Assembly (NCBI GenBank): GCA_018825925.1
Contig: JAHKAT010000249.1
Span: 1-22,813 of the forward strand
Direction of reading: 5' to 3'
Origin: Bacteroidota bacterium
GTDB lineage: Bacteria > Bacteroidota > Bacteroidia > Flavobacteriales_D > Crocinitomicaceae
DNA: 22,813 nt
In this document: positions 1 through 8,566 of the stretch, piece after piece
Layout: each line of letters begins with the position of its first letter
How positions within the stretch are numbered: the first letter of the stretch is position 1
The notes under the pieces: generated by a model
The model's database searches: none
What the model was told of the DNA's origin: nothing
What the model saw: only the letters and a program-made list of their open reading frames with translations
Translations under genes and position numbers: made by a program

Positions 1-42
1 AAGCCTAGATTTTTGATGTACTTAGACTTTATTCGTCCTCAA

Positions 43-3000
43 CTATCGAAGCAAATTCACATGCCCCACCTTGTACTTTAATTCGCCTTGCAAGGTTTTG
101 AATTGTACTTTCCAAGGGTAGGCACCATCTGGAGCAATCTCTCCATTATTGGTTGTTCCTTCCCATTCATCGGTAATCGAAAAGCCTTCAAAAATCAATT
201 CTCCCCAACGATTGAAAATCATTAAATGAAAACCTTCTTCAGATATACCAAAGCCTTTTAATCTGAAATTTTGATTAAAACGATTGAAATCTGGGGTAAA
301 GGTATTAGGTGCGTAAATATTATAGTCGGGCTTCACTACTACTGCCTTTTCTATGGTGTCACTACAACCATTTTCACTTATTGCAATTAATTGCACATCA
401 AACTCTCCAAAAGTAGAGTAGGTGTGCGTAGGATGTTGTAAATAGGATTTAGCACCATCGTTAAAATCCCAAATATATTCGACAGCGTTGGTCGATAAAT
501 TAGTGAACTGAAAAACAGGGTCGAAAATGGACTTTTCATAACCGTTTACTTTGAAGTCAGCGTTTGCACTGTGAAGAACACGTAATGTGTCGCTGTATTC
601 TCCCTTGTATATGCATCCGGAAAAATGAACTGCTGTTAAATTGATGATGTAATCGCCGGGTGTTGGATAAGATACAATGGCTGTGTTACCATTTTTTATT
701 TTACCATTTCCTAATTCCCATGTTAAAGCCCAGTCCTGTGGATTAATCGAATTGGTAAATAAGGTATAGGAAGTATTCGGACAAATTAATGGAGTTTCAA
801 ACATGATATCCAATTCTGGACGTTCTATTATATCAATATAAATTTGATCTCGAAGGGTGTCGTTGCATTGGGAAATTAATTCGGTGTACAAGATAGTGTC
901 GCTTGTTGGAAAAAAGGTTCTTGGAAATAGACAACTATCACAATCTAACCATCGCAAAGCCTCAATTGGCGTGTTTCCAGTGTATTTTATGTCTGCAACA
1001 ATAGAGTCGTTTTCGCAAAGTTCAGTATTCGTCACCTCCAAAAGGTAATCGTCTTCCAATTTTTTGAAAATATTGATTAAAACGGTCGCTTGAATTTCAC
1101 ATCCATTCTTATCGATTACCGTGGAAGTTAAAGGAGTAGTTGTCGCGAAACTTGCGAGGATAGGACTGCTGTTTTGGTTGTTACCATTGGGCCATGTATA
1201 ATTGTAAGGAGACGCTCCTCCGGATACTAAAACATCAATTCCAACTGGGCTATTCGCACATACAGTTGTGTCTTTTGAAATTGAAATACTCAAAGGAAGT
1301 GGCTCAGCAACGACAATGGTATCCGCTTCATTACATTGGTGTAGATCCTTAACTTCACAAGAGTAGGTTCCAGCAATTTCCATTATACTAAAAGTGGTAT
1401 TACCATTGCTCCATAGAATTTGATAAGGTGCAGTTCCGCCTTGAATTTGGGAACCAATATTGGTAGTGTCACCATTACACATAATTGGATTACTAACTGT
1501 TTGAAGAGTAAGCGGTTGTGGTTCAGTTAGTAAAGTATCTAATTGATTAGTGCATCCATTTTGGTCTGTTACGTTTACTTGATATAAACCGGCAAACAAG
1601 GAGTCGATGTAACTTCCGTTTTCTCCATTAGACCAAGAGTAAACACGTGTGCCAGTTCCACCTGAAGAATTGGCTGAAAGAAACCCTGTGTTATTGCCAA
1701 AACAATCGATATTCACCAAATCTTCAATAACAATATTTACTTTGGTAGGTTCAAAAATAGAAAACTGTATAATCGTGTCACAGCCCAATGCATTGGTGAT
1801 TTTCAGGATGTGAATACCAGGTGATAACTGATCGAAGTTTGGAGTATTGGAGCTCGTGGTGTTGTCTAACAAATAAGTGAAAGGTGCATTGTTTGGATTA
1901 TTAATGTTTAATTGAGCAATACCGTCGTTATAGCCAAAACAGGTAATATCGGTTGTCGAAACTGTTAAGCTTGAAACAAAATGATTGATAGTGATCATTA
2001 ATGAATCAATAGCGGATGGACATCCATTTGGATTGGTAGCTTGAAAATATACTTTTGACCATCCTTGATAGATTTCTTGGGCAGAAGGAGTGTAATTACA
2101 ACTATTTGCATTTGGCGTGCTAAATGTGCCAGTTCCACCAAACCAAACGGGGTTTATACCGTTGACGGTAGTTGCAGATAAGGCTGCCACTGCATCAGCA
2201 CAAATTTCTTGATCGTTTCCAGCCGTCACTTCAGTTGAAGGATGTATGGTGACTGTGAGCGAATCGTAACTATAACAATTATTCAATTCTGCTTGAACTG
2301 TGTACGTTTGTGTTCCTACATTTTGTTGAAACGAACCGCCATTAGGTATTCCGTTGCTCCAGATGTAATTTCCTCCAAGTGTTGCTGTTAAGGTTATAAT
2401 GTCATTTTCACAACCAGCTTGATTGGGACCAGCCTCAACCAACGGTAAAGGATTAACGGTTACTAGGGAGAATGCGGTGTCACGACACCCATTCGCATCT
2501 GTTCCGATTACACGATAGCTGGTTTGGCCGAGCGTTGGTTGAAATTGGACACCGTTTGATATACCATTATTCCAACTATAGGAGATAGCTCCAGACCCGG
2601 ATAAAGTAACATTTTCGCCGTTGCATAAAGTGGTATCAGGAGTCGCAACTACAGGGGGTAGGACTAATACTTGAATGGGGAAAACAATCGAATCTCTACA
2701 ACCATTATCAGCAATGGCTAAAAGCTCTACGTTATATGTTCCGCCAACGGTGTAAAAGTGCGCGGGAGTCTGATAGGAACCTGTTGTTTTCGGAGTGTTG
2801 ATATTGAGGCCATTTCCAATAGGGCTGATTTGGCCGTCCCCAAAGTCCCATCGGTAAGATAATAAGCTAGTTGGAGGTGGTGCAGTTGATTGATTGGTGA
2901 AATAGACACTATCTTCTGCACAAATTTGAGTGGTGTTCGATATAAAGTCAGCAAATGGTGAAGGTTGTTCGTTAATTATAATGTCTAAGGTGACGCTGCA

Positions 3001-4137
3001 CCCAGAACCTTGAAATGGAGTGATGGTACAGGAGTATGTTCCGCCTGTAAAAACGGTTATTGATTGAGTGTTGGCCCCATTGCTCCACTGATAGTTACTA
3101 GCTCCTGCGGGTGCTGTTAATATTGCCGAATCTCCCGTGCAAATAAGGTGATTGGAAGCGGTAATTCGGTCAACCGAGCAATTTGCATCTACATAACAGT
3201 ATCCATAATGTCCTGTTTTTGAACAATCTCCACTGGTAAATTCAATTTGAATGTTTTGTCCTATGTAGCTACTTAAGTTGGTGAATACAGTTTCCCAGTT
3301 TTTGTACAATACGACTTTACCATTATAGGTGGTGGCTTGATAGTTTTGGGCAGTTATTGGGTCTGCAATAACAGAGTATTCTCCGCATGGAACGCTTTGC
3401 CCGTTCGAGTCAAAAACCCGCACCGTGAAATAAGGTAGCTCGGGAATTGTATGATCACTTGGAGATTCAAAAATTACCGCATAGCTGTATGTAAACAAAT
3501 AATTGGAGGAATCCACTAAGAATGTTTGTTTCATGCGTGCTCCTTTTGCTCCAATGCCAGTGCCATCTCCTAATCGTACGGAGAAATTTCCTCCCATTGG
3601 ATTGTTGGTTGGAATTCCTGTTACAGGATCAACTCCATTACCCATAATTTGATGAAATGCACTTGGGCTGGCTGGTGTTTCATTAACGTAACTGTATGAA
3701 CTGAGGCCATTAACATCGCCTCGTGTTAATTCCCAACCAGTTAAATTTCCATTTTCAAAATCGATATTGGTGCACGGCCCATTGATTACCTTAGGTGTAA
3801 TGGGCGATTTATTGCCGTTTCCTTTTGGAAGCTCTGTTTTTACGGTTTCAATAAATTGCGTGTATTCTGCGTTGAATTTTTCTTTCGTATAATGAGGCTG
3901 GGTACGTAATTTGTTTAATGTTATTTGGAAAAAATCTTGATATTCTCGATTAATAAAATGGAAAACCTCTTCGTCATTTTTTTGATCTTGAGTAAGGGTA
4001 AGGTTTTTTTGAAATTGAGCTAAACTTTTACTTTCAAAATAAAATTCAATTTGATCGTGTTCGTGTTCTCTCTCCTGTCCAAAACCATTAATTGTTATGA
4101 AGAGTATTGGCAGTATTGCTATGATTTTCTCTTTCAT
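43..4137 (-). CDS. Large secreted multidomain surface protein with type B T9SS C-terminal sorting domain
   Basis: This 1364-residue protein is probably exported by Sec and then carried to the cell surface or medium by the type IX secretion system. It has a signal peptide at residues 1-20 (charged start, hydrophobic core, GFG|Q). Residues 20-115 are charged and probably helical. A jelly-roll-like segment follows from about 120 (DFENGNLTGWEL). Next come Ig-like and PKD modules (about 325-640, with WDFGDG), SprB-type repeats from about 728 (TDITCFGYNDG, NIDCFGNNTG), a WLDCDSC segment near 1066, a PKD module near 1224 (WDFNDG) and the C-terminal domain at about 1272-1364 (PNTFTPD, IFNRWGE, DGAYPWKVQF). 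That last domain matches the gliding-motility-associated type B sorting domain. Its ligand is unknown; adhesion is an inference from the repeats. It is a paralogue of the gene just upstream. No PorP/SprF gene, which often accompanies such genes, lies in the window; one could lie beyond the left edge. Confidence 0.88.
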   Translation of the reverse strand: MKEKIIAILPILFITINGFGQEREHEHDQIEFYFESKSLAQFQKNLTLTQDQKNDEEVFHFINREYQDFFQITLNKLRTQPHYTKEKFNAEYTQFIETVKTELPKGNGNKSPITPKVINGPCTNIDFENGNLTGWELTRGDVNGLSSYSYVNETPASPSAFHQIMGNGVDPVTGIPTNNPMGGNFSVRLGDGTGIGAKGARMKQTFLVDSSNYLFTYSYAVIFESPSDHTIPELPYFTVRVFDSNGQSVPCGEYSVIADPITAQNYQATTYNGKVVLYKNWETVFTNLSSYIGQNIQIEFTSGDCSKTGHYGYCYVDANCSVDRITASNHLICTGDSAILTAPAGASNYQWSNGANTQSITVFTGGTYSCTITPFQGSGCSVTLDIIINEQPSPFADFISNTTQICAEDSVYFTNQSTAPPPTSLLSYRWDFGDGQISPIGNGLNINTPKTTGSYQTPAHFYTVGGTYNVELLAIADNGCRDSIVFPIQVLVLPPVVATPDTTLCNGENVTLSGSGAISYSWNNGISNGVQFQPTLGQTSYRVIGTDANGCRDTAFSLVTVNPLPLVEAGPNQAGCENDIITLTATLGGNYIWSNGIPNGGSFQQNVGTQTYTVQAELNNCYSYDSLTVTIHPSTEVTAGNDQEICADAVAALSATTVNGINPVWFGGTGTFSTPNANSCNYTPSAQEIYQGWSKVYFQATNPNGCPSAIDSLMITINHFVSSLTVSTTDITCFGYNDGIAQLNINNPNNAPFTYLLDNTTSSNTPNFDQLSPGIHILKITNALGCDTIIQFSIFEPTKVNIVIEDLVNIDCFGNNTGFLSANSSGGTGTRVYSWSNGENGSYIDSLFAGLYQVNVTDQNGCTNQLDTLLTEPQPLTLQTVSNPIMCNGDTTNIGSQIQGGTAPYQILWSNGNTTFSIMEIAGTYSCEVKDLHQCNEADTIVVAEPLPLSISISKDTTVCANSPVGIDVLVSGGASPYNYTWPNGNNQNSSPILASFATTTPLTSTVIDKNGCEIQATVLINIFKKLEDDYLLEVTNTELCENDSIVADIKYTGNTPIEALRWLDCDSCLFPRTFFPTSDTILYTELISQCNDTLRDQIYIDIIERPELDIMFETPLICPNTSYTLFTNSINPQDWALTWELGNGKIKNGNTAIVSYPTPGDYIINLTAVHFSGCIYKGEYSDTLRVLHSANADFKVNGYEKSIFDPVFQFTNLSTNAVEYIWDFNDGAKSYLQHPTHTYSTFGEFDVQLIAISENGCSDTIEKAVVVKPDYNIYAPNTFTPDFNRFNQNFRLKGFGISEEGFHLMIFNRWGELIFEGFSITDEWEGTTNNGEIAPDGAYPWKVQFKTLQGELKYKVGHVNLLR

Positions 4138-4304
4138 AATTGTATGGTTTTAAGTTCTATCAATACGAGTGTTTCTTCTATATAGTTGCTTTTTTTGAAA
4201 TTTAATTGATAAGCGGTAAATGTGATGTTTTTATGGCTGAGATTGTTATGCATGAATTGTAAATCTAATTCTTGAGTTGGTATTAAATAAAGAAGAAATA
4301 AGAC

Positions 4305-4330
4305 ACGACTATTTTTTTGACTGTAGTCGT
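4305..4330 (-). other. Perfect 7-bp inverted repeat between the two surface-protein genes
   Basis: ACGACTA (4305-4311) and TAGTCGT (4324-4330) are exact reverse complements around a 12-nt loop, in the 291-nt gap between the paralogues. In the minus direction the stem is followed by a T-rich stretch (GTCTTATTTCTTC), so it could be a weak terminator about 100 nt after the upstream gene. There is no long uninterrupted T-run. No clear TAnnTTTG promoter is visible in the rest of this gap. Confidence 0.35.
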
Positions 4331-4428
4331 TTATTTTAGGAAAGCATTCACAATACGATTTCTTAAGGAGTTTTTAATAAAAACACATTTCATCAAATTA
4401 TAGAGTTGAAAATGATTTTTAGTAGTTT

Positions 4429-7400
4429 TTATCTCATTACTAATACAAATCCAGTTTTTATCATTCTTTGACCTTCCAATGTCTTAAACTGAACCTTCCA
4501 AGTATAGGTTCCGTCTTGCACAATTTTTGATGCGTAGGTTCCGTCCCAAGCTTGGTCCTTGTCTTTAGTGTCAAAAACAACTTCCCCCCATCTATTAAAA
4601 ATCAAAAGATTAAAATCTTCGTCGGAAATTCCAATACCTTGAGTTTTGAAAAACTCATTTCGATTATTTTGATTTGGCGTAAATGCATTTGGAACATACA
4701 ATGCATACTCAAAAGTAATTCTTAATTGTTTTTCAATAAGGTCTGTACAACCATTAGCAGATGTAACCAAAAGTTGAACCAACATATTCCCAAAATTGGT
4801 ATAAGTATGTTGTGGATTTATTAGTTTGCTCTTAGATCCATCGCCGAAATCCCAGGCATTGAAAAATCCTCCTGTTGAAAGGTTTGTGAATTGAAAGCTT
4901 GGGTCCAAATAAGATTTTTCATACGAATCAACTTCAAAATCAGCTTTAGGTTTTGGATATACCACTATTGAATCATCCAAGAATAGATCATACTTGCATC
5001 CTGATAAATGATATAAAACAAGTTGAACTGGATAAGTGCCTGGATTTGAAAAAGATGTAGTAAATGTTCTGTCTTGATAAACTTCCATTCCGTTTAATCT
5101 CCACTCAAATACCCAATTAGGCTCAAGGTTTTGATCTAAACTAATGGTTAATTCTTCATTCGGACATGCACTCATCGCTGAAAGATCTAAATTGACTTCA
5201 GGAACTTCAATTAAATTTATGAAAATACTTTTCTCAATCGTTTCGGAACATATGTTTGATCCACTTACGGTAAAAGTGGAATCTTGAGTGATTTTAACCC
5301 ATCTAGAGGGTGAGCAGGTATCACAATCTGTCCATTTCATTGAACTAATTGGAGTAATCCCCTTGTAATTGTAGACTAAATGAATACTATCTCCAACACA
5401 AACATCAATTTTATTTGAAGTTAATGATAAATCATTCAATTGATTTTGATAAACATATATATTCATAGAGGTATCTACTGAACAATTGTTCGAATCCATA
5501 ACTGTGATTGCAATTAATCTATTTGCATCACACATGGTTTGCACATTGTTTGAATTGTTCATTGGTGCAACGTTCCAATTGTAATTATAAGGGGCTGTTC
5601 CACCCAGTACTTGACATGTAACAGCGATGTTCGATCCTTTACAAACGGTGGTGTCAGGTGAAATGGACATTTCTAAAGGCTGTGGAGCAAATATATTGAT
5701 GGTATCAATTATTGTACAATTATTTTTATCGATGGCTTTTACGACGTGCGTACCTTCTGAGAAATTTTGAATATTGCTTCCTTTAACACCATTCCATACA
5801 TAGGTGTAAGGGGTAATTCCACCTTGAACATTGTTCTCAACAATTGCTAACTCTCCAAAACAACGTATTGTATCAATAATCAAACTGGAAGTTAAATAGT
5901 TTGGTTGACTGACATTTACGGATATAGAATCAAGGCAACCATTATTATCTTGTAATCTTGCAGTGTAAGTGCCTATTCGTAAACTGTCATTTATCAATAA
6001 ATTATCTATTGTATTCGACCATTTGATATTAATACTGCCCGTTCCACCTGTATGTGAAATCTCAATTCTTCCAGTAGAATCACCATGACATATTACGTTT
6101 TCAACGGAAACTAGTATAATCTTCAGTTTTGCTGGTTCTAAAATATTAAAAGGGATCAGGGTATCACATCCATTGGCATTCACAATTCTAACGGAGTGAG
6201 CACCAGGGGTAAGTCCAGAAAACGAACTTGTATTCCCAGGAGTACCACCATCGAGAGAAAAGGTGAAGGGTCCATCTGCCGTATTGTTCATGGTGAATGT
6301 CGCTGTCCCGTCATTCGCACCAAAGCAAGAAATATTTTTTGTTACCACTGAAGGCTGTCCATTGAAAATTCTCAAAATCAGTTGAACCGAATCAATTGCC
6401 CCTGGACACCCGTTAATCAAGGCGTCTACTTGAAAATATAGCCAGACTCCTCCGGCAATAAATTCCGCATTGGTAGGAGTGTAGGTGGTGTTTAATTGAT
6501 TTGTTGTACTAAAAGTACCAGAACCACCGAACCAAGTTGGGTTTTGACTTTGCGTAGTGTCTCCGCTTAAGGCAATAGTATTGCCATAACAAGTTGGAGA
6601 GGATGTTCCGGCATCAACCGTAGGGAAAGTCGCAGGCTCTGTAATTGTTTGATTGATGGTAATTACACAACCATTTGCATCTGTAACAGTAAGGGAGTAG
6701 TTTCCAGCAGTCAATCCAGAAAGGGTGGTGGAAGTTTGTGTCGGATAACCAGCCCATGAATAGGTGTATGGATTTGTACCTCCGTTGGCCGTTACGGTAA
6801 GAGAACCATCAGTACCTGCATTACAGCTTACGTTTTGAATGTCGGTGAAAGTAGCTGTTAAAAGTGCTGGTTCTAAAATATTAAAAGGGATCAGGGTATC
6901 ACATCCATTGGCATTGACAATCCGCACGGAGTGAGCACCAGGGGTAAGTCCAGAAAACGAACTTGTATTCCCAGGAGTACCACCATCGAGAGAAAAGGTG
7001 AAGGGAGCGCCATTCATGGAGGTCATACTAATGTCTATTGATCCATCATTAGCGCCAGAACAGGATATGTCTGTTGTGGTATAATCGAAGTCGCCAGTAT
7101 ATGTTACCAGAACGAGCTCTATACTATCAATTGCACCATCGCAGTCATTTAAGCTTTCGACATGCAGATACAACCAAGTACTTCCATTGTTGAATTCAGT
7201 TGGATGAGGGGTGTAGGTAGGGTTAAGTATAGCGTTGTTGGAGAAAGTACCTGAACCACCCAACCAAAGTGGGTTCTGACTGTTCGAAGTCGTTCCTGCT
7301 AATTGAACTGGATCTCCTTCACATACTATTTGGTAATTTCCTGCATCGACTGTTGGCAAAATTGTTTGATTTGCCACAACTATCGAATCAATGTTTGTAG

Positions 7401-8292
7401 AGCATCCGGATGTATCAGTAATGGTTATGTAATGTGTTCCTAATCCAACTAGTGTGCTGTCTGTTGTTGCACCGTTTGACCAAACCGGATTTGTTTGTTG
7501 GTTCATAGTATCGACAATTGCACTAACCCACACATTTGTAACGGTTGGACATTTAAAGATTGTGTCTTGTATTATGTTTACAGTAGGTGTTTCAATATTT
7601 TTAACAGAAAAAAGGTGGCAGATTGTGTCTGGAAAGCAACCATTTATATCATTTCCACATACTTTGTATTCAATTATTGGCGGCAGACCAGGTGTTCCGC
7701 TATAGATGGTTGAATCACAACTGGAAGTACACGACAAATAGGTGTTGTATGCTCCTGAAGATCCAGGACTTACACTTTCCCAAGTTATTGATGATTCGTT
7801 GTAATAATAAGCTGTAAATAATCCATTACATCCTGCGTTTAAATCGAGGTTAGGTCCAAAGTGTGGTCGGGGATAAGAAGTTATACTGAATTGATTTGCG
7901 TTACTACCAGGTTTACAAAAGGTCAATATGTGAGGTCCCGGCCCTGTTAAACAAATTGGTGATCCTACGGCTATAGGGGGCCCACAATTAATTTTATAGT
8001 ATAGGGCTCCTGGTGGTACAGCTCCACTGCTAATTTGAAAATTAATGGCAGTAGCATCAGGATGCAGTGTTATTACAAATTCTAAGCAACGGTCCGGATT
8101 AGTTGCTCCACAACATTTCCCGTTTCGACTTATGAGAGGACTGGTATAACTAGCTGTAGGGCTTGACGATAAATCTACAGTTAAGCTAGGTGTTGATGGA
8201 TCGCATCCTTGTGAATACACATTATTAATTAGGGAAATAATACTTAATAAAATGATAAGGCTTACATATGATGGTTTTCTGCTCATTTTCAT
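4429..8292 (-). CDS. Large secreted surface protein with SprB/Ig-like supermodules and type B T9SS sorting domain
   Basis: The product is 1287 residues. A signal peptide covers about residues 1-28 (ending VYS|Q). Residues 29-230 form a cysteine-rich domain (CCGATNPDRCLEF, with more than ten cysteines). The central part holds two copies of a roughly 245-residue supermodule starting near 311 and 556 (both PTVDAG). Each copy is an Ig-like unit (GGSGTFS), then SprB-type repeats (ISCSGANDG near 407; ISCFGANDG near 652). Residues of about 430-476 and 675-721 are almost identical between copies. A WTDCDTC segment lies near 990, a PKD module (WDFGDG) near 1144, and the type B sorting domain at about 1196-1287 (PNAFTPN, IFNRWGE, DGTYTWKVQF). 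From the SprB repeats to the end it is colinear with the downstream neighbour, so the pair arose by duplication. Start 8292 is used; the Met two codons later (8286) is equally possible. Function beyond a secreted, possibly adhesive role is not known. Confidence 0.88.
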   Translation of the reverse strand: MKMSRKPSYVSLIILLSIISLINNVYSQGCDPSTPSLTVDLSSSPTASYTSPLISRNGKCCGATNPDRCLEFVITLHPDATAINFQISSGAVPPGALYYKINCGPPIAVGSPICLTGPGPHILTFCKPGSNANQFSITSYPRPHFGPNLDLNAGCNGLFTAYYYNESSITWESVSPGSSGAYNTYLSCTSSCDSTIYSGTPGLPPIIEYKVCGNDINGCFPDTICHLFSVKNIETPTVNIIQDTIFKCPTVTNVWVSAIVDTMNQQTNPVWSNGATTDSTLVGLGTHYITITDTSGCSTNIDSIVVANQTILPTVDAGNYQIVCEGDPVQLAGTTSNSQNPLWLGGSGTFSNNAILNPTYTPHPTEFNNGSTWLYLHVESLNDCDGAIDSIELVLVTYTGDFDYTTTDISCSGANDGSIDISMTSMNGAPFTFSLDGGTPGNTSSFSGLTPGAHSVRIVNANGCDTLIPFNILEPALLTATFTDIQNVSCNAGTDGSLTVTANGGTNPYTYSWAGYPTQTSTTLSGLTAGNYSLTVTDANGCVITINQTITEPATFPTVDAGTSSPTCYGNTIALSGDTTQSQNPTWFGGSGTFSTTNQLNTTYTPTNAEFIAGGVWLYFQVDALINGCPGAIDSVQLILRIFNGQPSVVTKNISCFGANDGTATFTMNNTADGPFTFSLDGGTPGNTSSFSGLTPGAHSVRIVNANGCDTLIPFNILEPAKLKIILVSVENVICHGDSTGRIEISHTGGTGSINIKWSNTIDNLLINDSLRIGTYTARLQDNNGCLDSISVNVSQPNYLTSSLIIDTIRCFGELAIVENNVQGGITPYTYVWNGVKGSNIQNFSEGTHVVKAIDKNNCTIIDTINIFAPQPLEMSISPDTTVCKGSNIAVTCQVLGGTAPYNYNWNVAPMNNSNNVQTMCDANRLIAITVMDSNNCSVDTSMNIYVYQNQLNDLSLTSNKIDVCVGDSIHLVYNYKGITPISSMKWTDCDTCSPSRWVKITQDSTFTVSGSNICSETIEKSIFINLIEVPEVNLDLSAMSACPNEELTISLDQNLEPNWVFEWRLNGMEVYQDRTFTTSFSNPGTYPVQLVLYHLSGCKYDLFLDDSIVVYPKPKADFEVDSYEKSYLDPSFQFTNLSTGGFFNAWDFGDGSKSKLINPQHTYTNFGNMLVQLLVTSANGCTDLIEKQLRITFEYALYVPNAFTPNQNNRNEFFKTQGIGISDEDFNLLIFNRWGEVVFDTKDKDQAWDGTYASKIVQDGTYTWKVQFKTLEGQRMIKTGFVLVMR
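6130..6270. repeat. Intragenic 141-bp direct repeat, copy A
   Basis: This stretch matches 6865-7005 with a constant offset of 735 bp (245 codons). By eye there are only four mismatches in 141 positions, all clustered about 50 bp into the repeat. It encodes part of the second SprB-type repeat (FSLDGGTPGNTSSFSG and following). Similarity falls sharply on both sides at the DNA level although the flanking protein modules remain homologous. Confidence 0.9.
6865..7005. repeat. Intragenic 141-bp direct repeat, copy B
   Basis: Partner of the copy at 6130-6270, in the same orientation and reading frame, encoding residues of about 430-476 of the surface protein. The high identity inside two otherwise diverged modules points to recent gene conversion or recombination between them. 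Confidence 0.9.
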
Positions 8293-8566
8293 CCTGGATT
8301 TATACTGGTACTAGGTCCTTTTAAGTTTCTGCTTTTAATTTTTACAATTAAAATTTTATAACTTTTTATATCGAAATATATCTTTAATGTACAATTTTAT
8401 TTTGATATTTTATTTGAGTTTTTTTTAACTTATTTTTAGTTAATCTTTTTTTTTCGTGGTTTATGCATTTGATTTACAATGATTTAATATCTGTAGGTAT
8501 GCATAATAATAAAAAGTATAAATGGACGTTAATCGTGATGATTGGCTTTCTTTTGTTTGACTTTGA
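8293..8566. other. AT-rich intergenic region, no gene seen
   Basis: This 274-nt gap between the dnaE-like gene and the cysteine-rich surface-protein gene is very rich in A and T. It should contain the promoter of the surface protein and the end of the dinB-dnaE transcript. I see no TAnnTTTG element, no convincing terminator hairpin and no RNA gene. Confidence 0.5.

Noticed and set aside
857..1048. Plus-strand ORFs opposite the surface-protein, dnaE and dinB genes
   Set aside because: They lie within strongly supported genes on the other strand and have non-protein-like composition; they are shadow frames.
43..8292. Ig/PKD/SprB repeats as a possible mobile or phage tail-fibre element
   Set aside because: Signal peptides, type IX sorting domains and the absence of phage or transposase genes identify these as ordinary Bacteroidota secreted proteins.
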